A DNA stretch of 64,000 bases from assembly GCA_019828565.1 (NCBI GenBank), contig JAHDYR010000025.1, forward strand, positions 1 to 64,000, given 5' to 3'. Below the pieces are notes generated by a model. The model saw only the letters and a program-made list of their open reading frames with translations. It had not been told where the DNA came from and searched no databases. The position numbers and the translations under genes were made by a program. Numbering within the stretch: position 1 is the stretch's first letter; each line of letters starts with the position of its first letter. Positions 48,864 to 59,659 of this stretch are shown in pieces. The DNA comes from Carpediemonas membranifera. Its lineage: Eukaryota; Fornicata.

Positions 48864-48873
48864 TAAAGTGCAC
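48864..48873 (-). repeat. Junction site TAAAGTGCAC
   Basis: Lies between the A3 3' flank and tail-1 (inverted), next to the ATAGTGGGAA hairpin. Mirror of 12224-12233. Confidence 0.7.
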
Positions 48874-50431
48874 CAATAGTGGGAACCGACTTCCCACTAT
48901 TTTCTCAGTGCCAATGAGCTATAGAGCTTTATTGAGGATATAAGCTTGTATAATAACACATCAATAGCGTCTGACGGCCGCTATGGCCCATGATACTCAT
49001 TAACAACATCAAACGAGTCAAAGGAACCACGAAACCACACAAGGAACGAGCTAGAAGAAACAATAGGAACCTTAATTGCATAAACAACATCAATACTGCC
49101 ACCAACTGTCCATTGGATTCCAGAAATAGCCATTGTCTCTTCTGGAACGTCCGGGAGAGAGCACGGGGGAGAGAGGATATTGGGGCCCAGAAAACACCAG
49201 CACCACCGCAAGTAAGCTATTTTATTGCAAAATACTCTACTTGCGCTGGTACTTCAGCGTTTTCGCGGCCCTTTGCCCATCTTTCGTTGTCTGAATTTTT
49301 TCGTGCAGAATTCAGACGAGTGTCGCCTGGCAGAGGCTGAGCAGCGGAGCTTAGTCCCTGTGGCACCACTCGTCTGGCACAGCTCCCGGGTATGCTCCAG
49401 AAAATTCAGGTGCAGATTTGGGAGCAGAAATGTCGACGAACCCCGAAAACACCATAACCGGCACCAGTGAGCGCATCTTCGTTGATAAAGCTCATTGGTG
49501 CTGGTAATATGGCGTTTTCGGGGTTCAAATACTGTACTCCTCATCCCTGGCGCCCTCATCCTGGCGCCTCATCCCTGGCGCCCTCATCCTGGCGCATCAT
49601 CCCTGGCGCCCTCATCCTGGCGCCCTCAACAGCAAGTTCCATCATCCACATCACTCCCTAACAACATCAACGACTCGCCTACCACCGACAGCGATGGCGA
49701 AGTCTGCGTTGATGTCGCCAGTGCCAACCCAGCTGGCATACGCGTCGCAATGAATGTAAATGTTTACGTGTTCTCTTCGTCCCTTCTATCGTCCAGGATC
49801 TGCTTTCAGATGTCCATGAGCGATCATCCCTTATCCTGCGGAGCAGCCCAACATCAGCTCAAGCGGTTCTGAGCATGCGTACAATGCTTCTGGGGCATGC
49901 AGAGTGATCATGTAGGAGCTTTATCACGATTCCAGGCTAGTTAGTGAGGGAATTCGTCTGCAGTTCCCGGCAAATCTCATTATCTCCATTATTGCTGCAG
50001 TATTCAAAGTAAACGCGAACAACACGATCTATCTCCATTCATTGGCGCCTCGAGGAGCGCTTCAGTCCAGCTAGAGCGTGCTTCAGCAGCATTTCGATCG
50101 AGATTAAAAAACACCCGAATTCTAGCTCTGTTCTGTGGCCGCTGCAGGCACCGCTGGGCGCGATAGAGCTCGGAGCGGCGTTGTCTGCCAAAAAGACCTA
50201 TTTGCTCCCGGTAAAAATTTCTTCCTACAGGGAATATAGGCCATTTTGGAGGTATGAGCGACCGGGAGGGGGGAATGGGGGCATTTATGGTATGACTGGA
50301 CTCTACTCGTGCAGACTATTATAACGAGGCTCATATCAGACCTCTACGGCCGCTATACGAGGAGAAACGAGCCAGTAAGGGCACTAGCGGCCCATGGCCG
50401 CAGCAGCGCCCAGCCAAACTCAGCTATAGAG

Positions 50432-50749
50432 TCACCTGAGGCCCCAAATGACGTGCTGATCAGGTCGACTCCCATCTATTGACTTGGTAATTGCAGAGGG
50501 CGTCTGAACGCGATGTCCTAATAACCGACTTGGTCGGAGCGGTTCGGCGATGACTCCGTTGTATTCCACACCTTCTTCTGATGCCGAAACATGCAGTCCT
50601 TTATAGTCAACGCGCGTCCTGTCCGTCAGGCATGAAGGGCATTCAGCAGAGGCATTGCTGCGGTCTGCAGACCGCCCTAGCGCTTCAGGATGGCCAACTG
50701 CATGATCTGGACCCATGTCTATCAAATCCATTTTGATCACATCAAACAT
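50432..50749 (-). CDS. Possible small conserved protein (copy 3 of 3)
   Basis: Same frame as 9944-10252 and 26821-27129, still open, with GRSAD, VDYKG and EGVEYNG changes. The gene-B head beyond it (near 50090) is decayed as at 10668. Confidence 0.25.
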   Translation of the reverse strand: MFDVIKMDLIDMGPDHAVGHPEALGRSADRSNASAECPSCLTDRTRVDYKGLHVSASEEGVEYNGVIAEPLRPSRLLGHRVQTPSAITKSIDGSRPDQHVIWGLR

Positions 50750-51019
50750 GTGTCAAATCCGGCAAATCGATTTTGCGATAAAAAAAGGGGCAGAGGGGAG
50801 GAAGCGACCCATAAGGCGTACTTATGGACCATTTCCTCCCCCCTGCCCGTTTTTTGAGTCTCAACTCTCAATTCCAATTTGTCCCTATGTTACTTTTTTC
50901 TAGCAGGATTTAAAGTTTGATACTGCGCATGCGTATTGCTTAGGTATAGCCAAGTACTACCATACCACTTTGAAGATCCAGCTCCGGCTCATCGTCGAGT
51001 TCATTTTTTCTTGCAAAAT

Positions 51020-51092
51020 GACTTAAAGTCAAGTTTTGTCCTTGACTTTAAGTCACAAAAACTTGACTTGAAGTCAAGGAATTGACAGTATG
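51020..51092. repeat. CATACTGTC palindrome element, copy 4 (inverted)
   Basis: TTGACTT-type palindromes ending GACAGTATG at 51092, where it cuts into the remainder of the outer LINE (GCTCTGTGCG...). Confidence 0.65.
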
Positions 51093-51128
51093 CTCTGTGC
51101 GAAGTAGTCTCTGCTCTCTGCGGCTAAG

Positions 51129-52100
51129 AAAGAAAGAAAGAAAATTTATGGTGCCTGGTATCGGGCCCCGGTTACTTAGGCTGATCTCCCTTATTACTGG
51201 AGCCGAGTTCCCCGGGGCGCTGCCTCCTCCCTGCGATTGAACTTGTCAGCTGCGTCCAACGAGCGATTCGGTGCTACTGCTTCCGCTCACTCCCGATTTC
51301 ACTTCCCCCCATAGGCCTTCGCCATCTCCGTGCGCTGAGCGCTTTCCTGTCTCCCTGTAAACCCGGCAGCTTCCAGGGAGCCTGGGGGTCTGTCCTCGGT
51401 GCTTCCACAGGCAGGTTTGTCCTGCAAGACCTTCTCTATAGCACTCCCTGATTCCCTGCAGTCCCTACGGGGTCGTTCAAGCATGGCACCCTCTCCTCTT
51501 TCCAGATTCCCTGTTCAGTGCCCCCACGACCCTGTTAAGTGGCCTACCCGTGGGCGGGGAGAGCAACTAAGTCCCTCTCATCTACCCCCTGTTAGGCGGC
51601 GTGGGTTAGGGCTAACACAGACTCTAGATCTGCAAGGCCTAGTACCCCTTATGATAGTTCTCTTGTGCTACACTTCCCAGCGTCCCTCTATCGTTCACAA
51701 GGGCGGCGGGGACGTCATGTCCCCCCGTATCCCATGCTCAGTCCCTGCAGTTTCCTTAGGTTCACCGCGAGTGGTGCAACCATCCAATTGATGGATTTCC
51801 TCTGTCCCTGGCCCTGCCCTCTCCCTGGGAAACATGGGGGTCTCCCCTTGATCCCAGAGTCTATGCTTCCCTGCCCCCTTTCTGGATGTGGTGTTCCTTA
51901 TCTATCCATCTATTCTATAGCTATCATAGACCTTTGCCAGGGCTCTCAGCCCAGCTCGCAGTCCTTCCCATATCTCTTCCGACCCTGTTAACACTAGTTG
52001 TTGCACCTCTAAGATTGGCCTCTTCTCATACCACCTCCCATTCGGGCCTCTTCTGACTTGCAATTCCCTGGTCCTCTCCTTAGCTGTCTTCCATATCTTT
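51129..52100 (-). other. LINE-B 3' untranslated region
   Basis: About 970 nt after the ORF2 stop, ending in repeated CTTT. No coding evidence. A CTTT tail in place of poly(A) suggests recognition by a defined 3' sequence. Confidence 0.7.
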
Positions 52101-52102
52101 TC

Positions 52103-55100
52103 TCAGTCATCTCCTCTTTCAACCTCTGGGCACTCACACATAATGTGGGCCGCCGATCCCAGCGGCTGACCCCTTACCCACTCCCTGATTAGTGCCTGCT
52201 TCCTGGCTTGGTTTGGCTGCTCTCTCGCTATTTGCCACAGTAACTCTATCTCGCTCTCCTTTGTGCACAGGGGGCACCTCCTTTGTATCTTGTGTTTGAG
52301 TTCCTCACCCATCGCCAGGTCCGCCAGCGCTCGCTCTGGGCCTTCACCCTTTCCGCTGATGATGGAGACGGGCTGACATTCGCTGCCACCGACACTATCC
52401 TTTTCCACTCTGCCCTTGACTGCCACTTCCCTGTCTTCCTACTTATGGCCGGTTTCCCCGCCATGCACTTTCCCATACGTTTGGGTCCTAGGACTTCCAT
52501 GAGCCCCACCGCTGTCTTGCTCTTGCACCTCCTGGTCCAGTTCATTCTTACCATCTCCCTACCAAAGTCTATCTTCCCTGCATTCGTTGCTCCCTCTCTT
52601 GTTCCTCTGAGGAGTGCGTTCACTGAGTCCCTGGCTTTCCACATAATCGATCCCTCCTTCCAGACCCTGTCTCTGATTGGTATATCCTGGCCCCTGCTTG
52701 TCACGATCCTCTTGACTGCTAGCATCTCCAGGTGGGCTTGCAGGTCCATCCATCCGTTCAAGATGCGCATGACCGAGCCCCCCACCTGGGCCTGTTCCGG
52801 CCATGATGCCCCGCCAATCCGTCCATATCTTGTTCCCCCCTGCTGCGTAGCCCCACACCTCCACTCCAAACATTATCCTCGGCCATATGTAAACTTCGAG
52901 GAGGAGCCTGCTGGCTAGCGCCGGCATGTTGCCTCTGGTCCATCCCACTCTTCTCACTAGCTTCTTGTAACTTTCGCTCTGCTCCCGCTTCTTTCTGATA
53001 CAGGCTGCCAGTGGGTCTTTTCCGCTGGCTATCCAGAGACCTAGGTACTTAGCTTCCTCTTTTGCCATTAGGGTAACTCCCCCACTCTCGCCACTGCTGC
53101 CCTGTCTACACTGATCATCTCACTCTTTTTGTGCATTTGCCCTCATGAGGTGCTCCTTGATAACTTCTATGACTAGGTTCGCCACTATCTTGCTCTTTTC
53201 CGGTGTCTCCCCTGTGACCGCTGTATCGTCCACGAACATGGTTAGGGTGGCCGGCAGCGTGTCCCGGACTCTTGGTAACTCCGTTGGTGGTTCCCTGATA
53301 TCGTACTCTTGTCCCTGATGCTTCTTCCTGACCAGGTGAGGCCAGTTTGCCATGAACAAAACGAACAGGGTCGGCGCTAGGACACATCCTTGCTTCACTC
53401 CCCTGTTTGTTCTCTCCCATGACCCTGCCCCCTTCACCGAGATCCATGTCTCTTCTAGTGTACTCTGTATTGCCCCTGATGAGGTGGTCTTCGACCCCCA
53501 TTCCCTGCAGCTTATCCATGAGGATGTCCCTCGGGACGGTGTCATAGGCTTTCTCTATGTCTAGGAAGATCGACGTGGTCTCCCCCTTCCTGGTGTCTCT
53601 GCACGATGTATTGTATCTGTTGTATTACGTCCTTATCCGATTGGAACCCTGCTTGCTCTCTTGGGATGAGGTGCCATGTGGCTGCTTCTAATCTTCTCTT
53701 CAGGAGCCTACCATACACCCTATACAGTAGTGGTGTTAGCGAGATGGGTCTGTACGACTCCGGCTTCACTCTGGGCTTCCCTGTCTTGTGGATGGCCGAG
53801 ACTGTAGCATACTTCCATGTTGTCGGGATCTTGCCCTCCCTGTATACCCTGTTCATGAGCCTAGTTATCTGAGCGATCCCCTGGTCATCTGTGTCCCTGA
53901 GCATGTCCCCTGTAGTGTGGTCCGGTCCCGGTGCAGTGTCCCTCTTTATCCTTCTGATCGCTTCTCGTATTTCTCTCTCCTTAACTTCGTCCTCCCTCTT
54001 TCCATTGCCTCTATCCTTCCACTCCGGTTCCCTGCCCCTGCTCACTCCCTGCATACTGTTGTAGGAGGATCTTACCTATTTCTTCCTTGTTGGTGGTAAT
54101 CTTCCCGTCCTTCAGTATGCTCTCTGGCATGCCCTTGAACTGGTTTTCACACCACCATCTTCTTACCGCTGCTTCCACCATGGACCTGGATGCTTTGTAT
54201 CCTTCCTTCGCGCTCCGGCTGAGGTCCTGGATCCACTCTTCCCTGCGTTTTCCCCAGAAGGCCTGTAGCTCACGCTTCATGATCTCACTTCTGGTCTTGT
54301 TTCCCCTCTTCTGTCCATGGTGTGTGCCGGAGTTCCGACCACACCTTTTCTTTGATGACCTCTTCCCTGTCTCCACTGCCTGGGTGACCTGACGGCTCGC
54401 CCATATCCTTCCTGATATCCTCCTCCCACTCATCCAGGCTCTTAAAACGGTGCAGTCTTCTGACTGATGTGCGTTCAGCCTTCTTCCTCATGTTCCACAC
54501 TCTGACGCCCGGTATGTCTAGGACTTCCTCTCTCTTTGTAGTCCGTTGGATCCGTTGTTCCCTCCATTCCAGTCTTATCATGTTGTGGGCTGACCCCCAG
54601 ACTCCGAGTCGACTAGCATCCAGTACTTCTATCCTTGCTCCTCTGATCCCTGATGATACCAGCGCGAAGTCCGGAGTGGTAGTTCCCTTGGTGAGGGTAC
54701 CTTCCATGGGGATCACTGCTCCCAGCTTATAGTCCCTGATCAGGTCCTTCCATCTTGCCATTGTGGCTATCCTTTTTGGGGTCGAGGTTCCAGTCCCCTA
54801 TGATGATTGTTTCCATCTCTCCTTTCATCTCCATAATGCTCCTTATTCCGTCCCTGAACTCGTCCTTCTCCTCCCTTCCGTGGCCGACCGGTGGGCCATA
54901 CACGTTGATCACCAGGATGTCCCTATGGGTTCTGAGTATGCTCACCTGTATCCTCCCTGATAAGCTATCTGTGATGCCTACGTCCCAGCTCCCTCTTGCT
55001 CTTGGGTTGATGATTGTGCCCACTCCTTCTCTAGTACCCCTCGTCCTGGGCGTCCGGCTACTGCTCCCTGCTATGCCCAGCTGGGCATCTATTCGGCGCT

Positions 55101-55355
55101 GGCTTTGGGCTTCTTTTCTTCCTCCTCTCGTTGTCCATAGCTAGCTCCTCCTCTGTTTCCTTCCCTGCCATTGCGTAGTCGAAGTCTATGAAGTTGTGTA
55201 CCCTCGTAGTCGCCGTCCTCCACGTTTCTTGGATGCATACTGCATCTGTGTCGCTCAGTTTCATCCTTATAGCCGTTGCCATTGAGGCCGTGGAAGTCCT
55301 TTCCCTTCCCGATGTGTCCCTCAGTGTTCAGGCTCGCTATCTTGATCGTTTCCAT
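52103..55355 (-). CDS. LINE-B ORF2: APE endonuclease and reverse transcriptase, frame-broken
   Basis: Starts METIKIASLNTEGH after the spacer. Endonuclease motifs: QETW, INVYGPP, GDWN, TPDFALVS and GSAH. Reverse transcriptase: PESYRPISLTPLLYRVYGRL, EQAGFQ, GVKQGCVLAPTLFVLFM and LTMFVDDTAV (catalytic Asp pair). A thumb region (KYLGLWI ... RLLLEVYIWPRIMFG) and a C-terminal zinc knuckle (CPLC ... H-x3-C) complete it. The frame shifts several times (about 55090, 54740, 54300, 54040, 53550, 53100, 52600, 52400), so this copy is either decayed or carries sequencing errors. All catalytic motifs survive. It is the donor type for the shorter 2318-3679 fragment. Confidence 0.85.
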
Positions 55356-55676
55356 TCTTGTACTCCGTCTTTCCTATCCTGCGAATTTTCGGAAATTCCC
55401 TGCAATCTGCCCCTTGTCCCGTCACGGGGCCTTCGTGCCGGCTCCGGTTACCCATGGCGGGCCAACTATGGGTTACCCTGGTGACCATCCTTACCTTCGG
55501 GCAGGGATACTTAGGAGGGGGCGCATTGGCGTGACCCCCCTTTGGCTGCCGCCACAGCCCACCGGCAGTGCATTTCAGCTAATGCCGGACCCTGGGTGGG
55601 AGCCAGGGTTGGATTAAAAGAAAAAGAACTGACAACTGTCACTATCACTCTCAAAAGAATACCACTTTACCCCTGC
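55356..55676 (-). other. LINE-B inter-ORF spacer, conserved with LINE-A
   Basis: Contains GATACTTAGGAGGGGGCGC, TTTGGCTGCCGCC and the CCCTGGGTGGGAGCCAGGG hairpin, as in 3680-4012, although the flanking proteins have diverged considerably. Confidence 0.65.
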
Positions 55677-58600
55677 TTAATCGGTCTCCGTTGAGTTGCC
55701 ACTGTCACTGCCATCATCGCTCTGGTTCTCGGTTGCCATCCCCTGTTGTTGCTGCATGGTCTTCATCACCGTTGACACGATCTGGGCCACTAGCTCCATC
55801 TGGTTTAGCTGTCTCGGCTTGCGAGACCTCTTTGTCCGAGTCCTCTTCTTGTGGCGGACTACCCTGTGCTCCTTGCCGGTACCCTGGTTTCCCTGGGTGT
55901 CAGCCGGTGCTGGGGTTGGCGTCGCCTGCTCCTCCTCCCTGCTGTCCCTGGCCCTGAGTGCGAGAATCAGCTTCTTGGCTTCATCAAGTTCCTTCCTGAG
56001 TTCGTCCCTCTCCGCGTCGCTGTCACTCGACTGTCTGCTTCCAGCCTCGTAACGGGCGTCGCCGTCGAGCTTGCCCCTCTTTCCAGCCCCTCTGTAGCTC
56101 ACCGCCCTGTCCTTGCCACTCCTCTTGCCGGTCCCATGAGGGGGTGAGCGGCGTCTGCTCTCTCCGGAGTCTCTGCCCTGATCGTCCCTGCGCTCTCTGT
56201 CCTCATGGTGAGGCCCGTCTTCCCAGCGTCCTCTGACCTCGCGGCGAGGCCCGTCGTCCCTGCGCTCTCTGTCCTCGTGGTGAGGCCTGACCTCTCTGCG
56301 CTCTCTGTCCTCATGATGAGGCCTGACGTCCCTGCGCTCTCTGTCGCACCGATGGACGCCGTTGTTTCTGGGCTCTCTCTCGTCTCTGAGGGTTCCGTCG
56401 GCTCGGCGGTTGTTGGTATAGAGGTCATCTCGGCCTACTGGCCCGACCGGCGTGCCAATCATCTCGGTGAGCCGTCTGATAGATCCCTCTATGCCCATGT
56501 CCGAGTAATCGACCGTGTAGGGTCTCTCCTCCTTTCCATCTCTTGACGGGATGTACTTAACCGTCGGCCTCTGGGTGATCTTGCAGTTATCCTCTGGCGG
56601 GATGGTCGTGGACACCATACGGGTCCCCACCTTCTTCATCCGTCCCAGTGTCGTCCCTGCCTCTCTGACCCTGATACAGCCCCCAGTCTCTCGGGATGAA
56701 GGCCGCTCTGATGGTTGCGCTATACCCTGGGGGTGCCCTGACGTTCGCTATGGCTTTCTCCTCGCGTCTGACGCTCTCTGCCAGGTCGTGGACTCCCGGC
56801 TGACCCTGATGAGCAGTATCCTCCCTTGAGGGCCACCAGCTGTAGACCATCGCGATGGTGACGATGTCCTCGTCCCTAGTAACTGCCCTGCCAGCTCTTC
56901 CCTGCAACATCAGTCTCTGAATGTGGGTCGTGTTCTCATGGATCGACCATATGGGGACTCTCGTGGTGACTCCTCTCTCCATGACCGTGGTTGGGGCCAA
57001 TAGAATGCCCTTCATACCCTTAATGACCTCGCTGAATCCGAAGCCGATCCCATAGCAGTGATCGTTGTCCGGGACCACTAGGATGCGGTCGCCCTCTTCC
57101 CTGCTTAGGTCCCTGCTGTTGCCGTACGGGTGCCCTCCGAAGATGTTGAAGGTCTCACGCCTGTACGCTACTCCGTTGCCTCCGCAGAGGTCGTCTCTGA
57201 TCCCTGCGTCCCTGACCGTGTCATACATGCTGTTGAAAGCGTTACCCATCGCACTCTCCAGATCCGGCGTGCTCATCTTCTTCAGCATCATGCCCCACAC
57301 CTTCGCCGCGAACAACGTTGCATCTGCCAGCGCACAATGGTAGCACCCTGCAGTGTGCCTGTGGTACGGACAGGCCCCCTTCGGGAGCTCCCTGCGCTGC
57401 CATTGGCTGGCCCATATATCTGCCATCTCCCTGTAGTTCTTGATCTCGTAGTTTGCCCTGTACTCTCTTGCCTTATCCGGGGCGAGCTCCTCGATGGCGT
57501 CGGCCAGCTCGCTATCGTCCACCAGCCTCATTCTAAAGAAGTCCCTGGTGTCCCTGTTGAGCCCGTTGACCTCGTTCGTCAGGAGGAACTTCTCCATGTG
57601 GACGCCCTTGGCATGAAGGACTAGCTTCCAGTTCTCCCTGGTCTCTCTGTCTCTCAGCTTGGCTGCGAGCCGCGTGGCCCACTCTCTAAATCTGCTGAAG
57701 TGCTGCTGATAGTCCATCGGCACCTCCCCTGTGTCCACTTCCACGAACGTCGCTGGGGGAATCCCCGTCACTGCCCACGTCGCGTATCTGCTCTGGTCCA
57801 CCTTGTTGGCCGGCAGGTTGGGCTCATAGAAGAGGCCGTGGCCATGGCCAACGACCTCCCCCGTCTCGACGTCCACTAGCACGAGCCCCCCTCTGTCGGC
57901 ACCGCACTGATCCCTGCCCTCTCACTCCCAGGATCTCCACACTCGAAGTCGATAGAACCGAGGATGAGCTTCTTCTGACCCTGACTCTGCAATGCCTCCG
58001 GTAGGCTCCCTGCTGATGCACTTCCCTCTGATGCTCGGGGTATGCTCTCTTCTTCCTGCTGATCAAGCTCGGCTCCAAGGCCCCTTCTGGCGCTCACTCC
58101 TTCCGCTTGTGTCAACACGACCTTGGGTTTGGGGTCTTCCTCTTGGCTGGTCTGTGCGCCGCTCTCGTTGTCTGACTCTTCTTCCCTGTCCCTCTTTTTG
58201 GCGGCGGCTGGTGGCATTGATCACCCTGGCCCTGACGTCAGAGAAGACGAGCTTGTTGCTGAGCGGCGTCTCCTGTCCTTGTGCCCTTATTGCGCCTCTG
58301 CCCTCCGTGTTGACTCCTGTCTTGCACCAAGCTGCCTGCCAGACCGCCGGCGCCTCCGGGGCCTGCAACCTGAGGATGTCCCTGCCTTCCTCCATGAATC
58401 TGGTGATCTGCCATGCTTTGCAATCTCTGATGTCGATGAGGACCTTGTAGGTGCCATCGTCCTGCTCCATAGCGATCCTGGTGACCAGGCCCTGGTTAGT
58501 GGGGTCCCACACCTCCTCTCCTGCGATGGCCTCGACGGCTTTCTCATCTCCATACCCTGATGTGAGCGTGAATGTGCCCGTCTCTCTGCCCTCAATGCTG

Positions 58601-59092
58601 TCTCTCTCACTGTTCCACTCGATGTTGCTCTGTTCTCTCGGTTGGAGGATGGCCTCTTCGATCTTGTGGTCGGAAGGCCACTTGCTCATGTCCCTGTGCC
58701 CTGGTTGGATGGTGACGTTCTCCTTGGCCTCTGCTAGGCGCCGTTCTTCGTCCTCTCTCGGGTCTAAGGCCTCTGTCATTGCGTAGAAGATGTCTCGAAG
58801 CCCTAGGATTCCGTTGGGGTTACGGAGGATCTCGTCTCTGTTGTTGGTGATCCCTGCGGCACGTAGCACTCTCCTCGCATTCAGTATCACCTCTTTTCGT
58901 GCTTCTGGAGCTAGCTCCGAACGATCTCCCTGAAAAATCTTCTGCGCGACGCAGTAGTAGCGTTCTGGTGCCCTTCTCTTCCATCAAGTAGTCCGTTAGT
59001 AGCTCTCTAATCGTGTCCCACTCTTTTTGAGCGGATTCCCTGATCTTATCTGGTATCTCCACTCTCATCTGGTTGTTCTCTTTTCCCTGCAT
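55677..59092 (-). CDS. LINE-B ORF1: gag-like protein with DEDD-type domain, frame-broken
   Basis: Order on the minus strand: an N-terminal domain (DILRLQAPEAPAVWQAAW) shared with the outer LINE, an acidic linker, then ILGSIDFEC followed by VLVDVETGEVVGHGHGLF, which resembles the first motif of DEDD (DnaQ-like) exonucleases. HAKGVHMEKFLL follows at the second-motif position, then the cluster CPYHRHTAGCYHCALADA, whose C-H-C-C spacing recalls the zinc site of Maelstrom domains. A GIGFGF/WWPSRE region, tandem (H-H-E-D-R-E-R-R) repeats and a basic RKPRQLNQ end come last. Frames shift near 58930, 58060-58200, 57890 (G run) and 56600. Such a domain in a LINE ORF1 is unusual. Confidence 0.7.
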
Positions 59093-59659
59093 GAAAAAAG
59101 CTTGGCAAATGCATCGACGCGAAAATCGGTCAGCATGGCCCTGCGCAGGTACTGTCCCCGCACGGACCTCCCTGTTTTCTCATTTTTCCCTGATCGTTTG
59201 TTTTGGGGCTCGCGGCGAAATGGCGCGGTTCTAAAAATGCATCGCCATTTTCATGCCACACCGTCCCTGGATTTTTGGCCGTTGTTACGCCATTCGTAGT
59301 GTGTTCGCGGCCTCTATCTGGGCCCCCTGCTGTTGTTCGCCGGTGATCCTTCCTTCCCTCTGAGCTGGCGAAAATTCCATTCCATCGATGCTCCGACATC
59401 CTTCCCTGCGCTCTCCGTCTCTTTCCCTGTAAATCTAAGCTCCATATTGTTCGTTCTCTAGTCCCTGTGGCTATGGAGCTCCCACTCATAACCGGCGGTG
59501 CACCCTGAATGTAACCTTCTGGTTCGTTGGACAGGGGCCATAGTCGCTCCTTTTGAGCTCGATGGGGCACTGTTCTATCTATTCTAGTACAGGCCTGTTG
59601 GTCTTCATCCACCCCTGTTGTAAGTGAGAACACTTAGCTGAAAACATTGGTGGACTGCC
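59093..59659 (-). other. LINE-B 5' region with a 167-codon frame
   Basis: A frame from 59633 to 59130 (MFSLTTGVDEDQQ...) starts 26 nt from the 5' end of the element. It resembles no known protein and could be a short ORF0 or an untranslated leader. Confidence 0.35.

Larger units (their letters stand above)
47983..51092. repeat. Inverted repeat IR-3, right arm
   Basis: Partner of 9592-13116, 38 kb away. Contains the recombinase C-terminal region, junction 48864-48873, tail-1 (to 49113), foldbacks at 49183-49272 and 49438-49526, minisatellite 49537-49629, the gene-B upstream copy and HP1 (50787-50848). Confidence 0.9.
51129..59659 (-). mobile_element. Full-length LINE (LINE-B), 8.5 kb, with 15-bp target duplication
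   Basis: Minus strand, from 59659 to a (CTTT)n tail at 51129. CTCTCTGCGGCTAAG occurs at both edges (51114-51128 and 59660-59674), the expected target-site duplication. It is inserted in ORF1 of another LINE: the outer frame reads NGLAAE before and AAESRDYFAQS after it. It has a 5' region, ORF1, a structured spacer, ORF2 (APE, reverse transcriptase, zinc knuckle) and a long 3' region. Confidence 0.9.

Noticed and set aside
52283-52918. 211-codon plus-strand frame
   Set aside because: Antisense shadow of the LINE-B reverse transcriptase thumb region.
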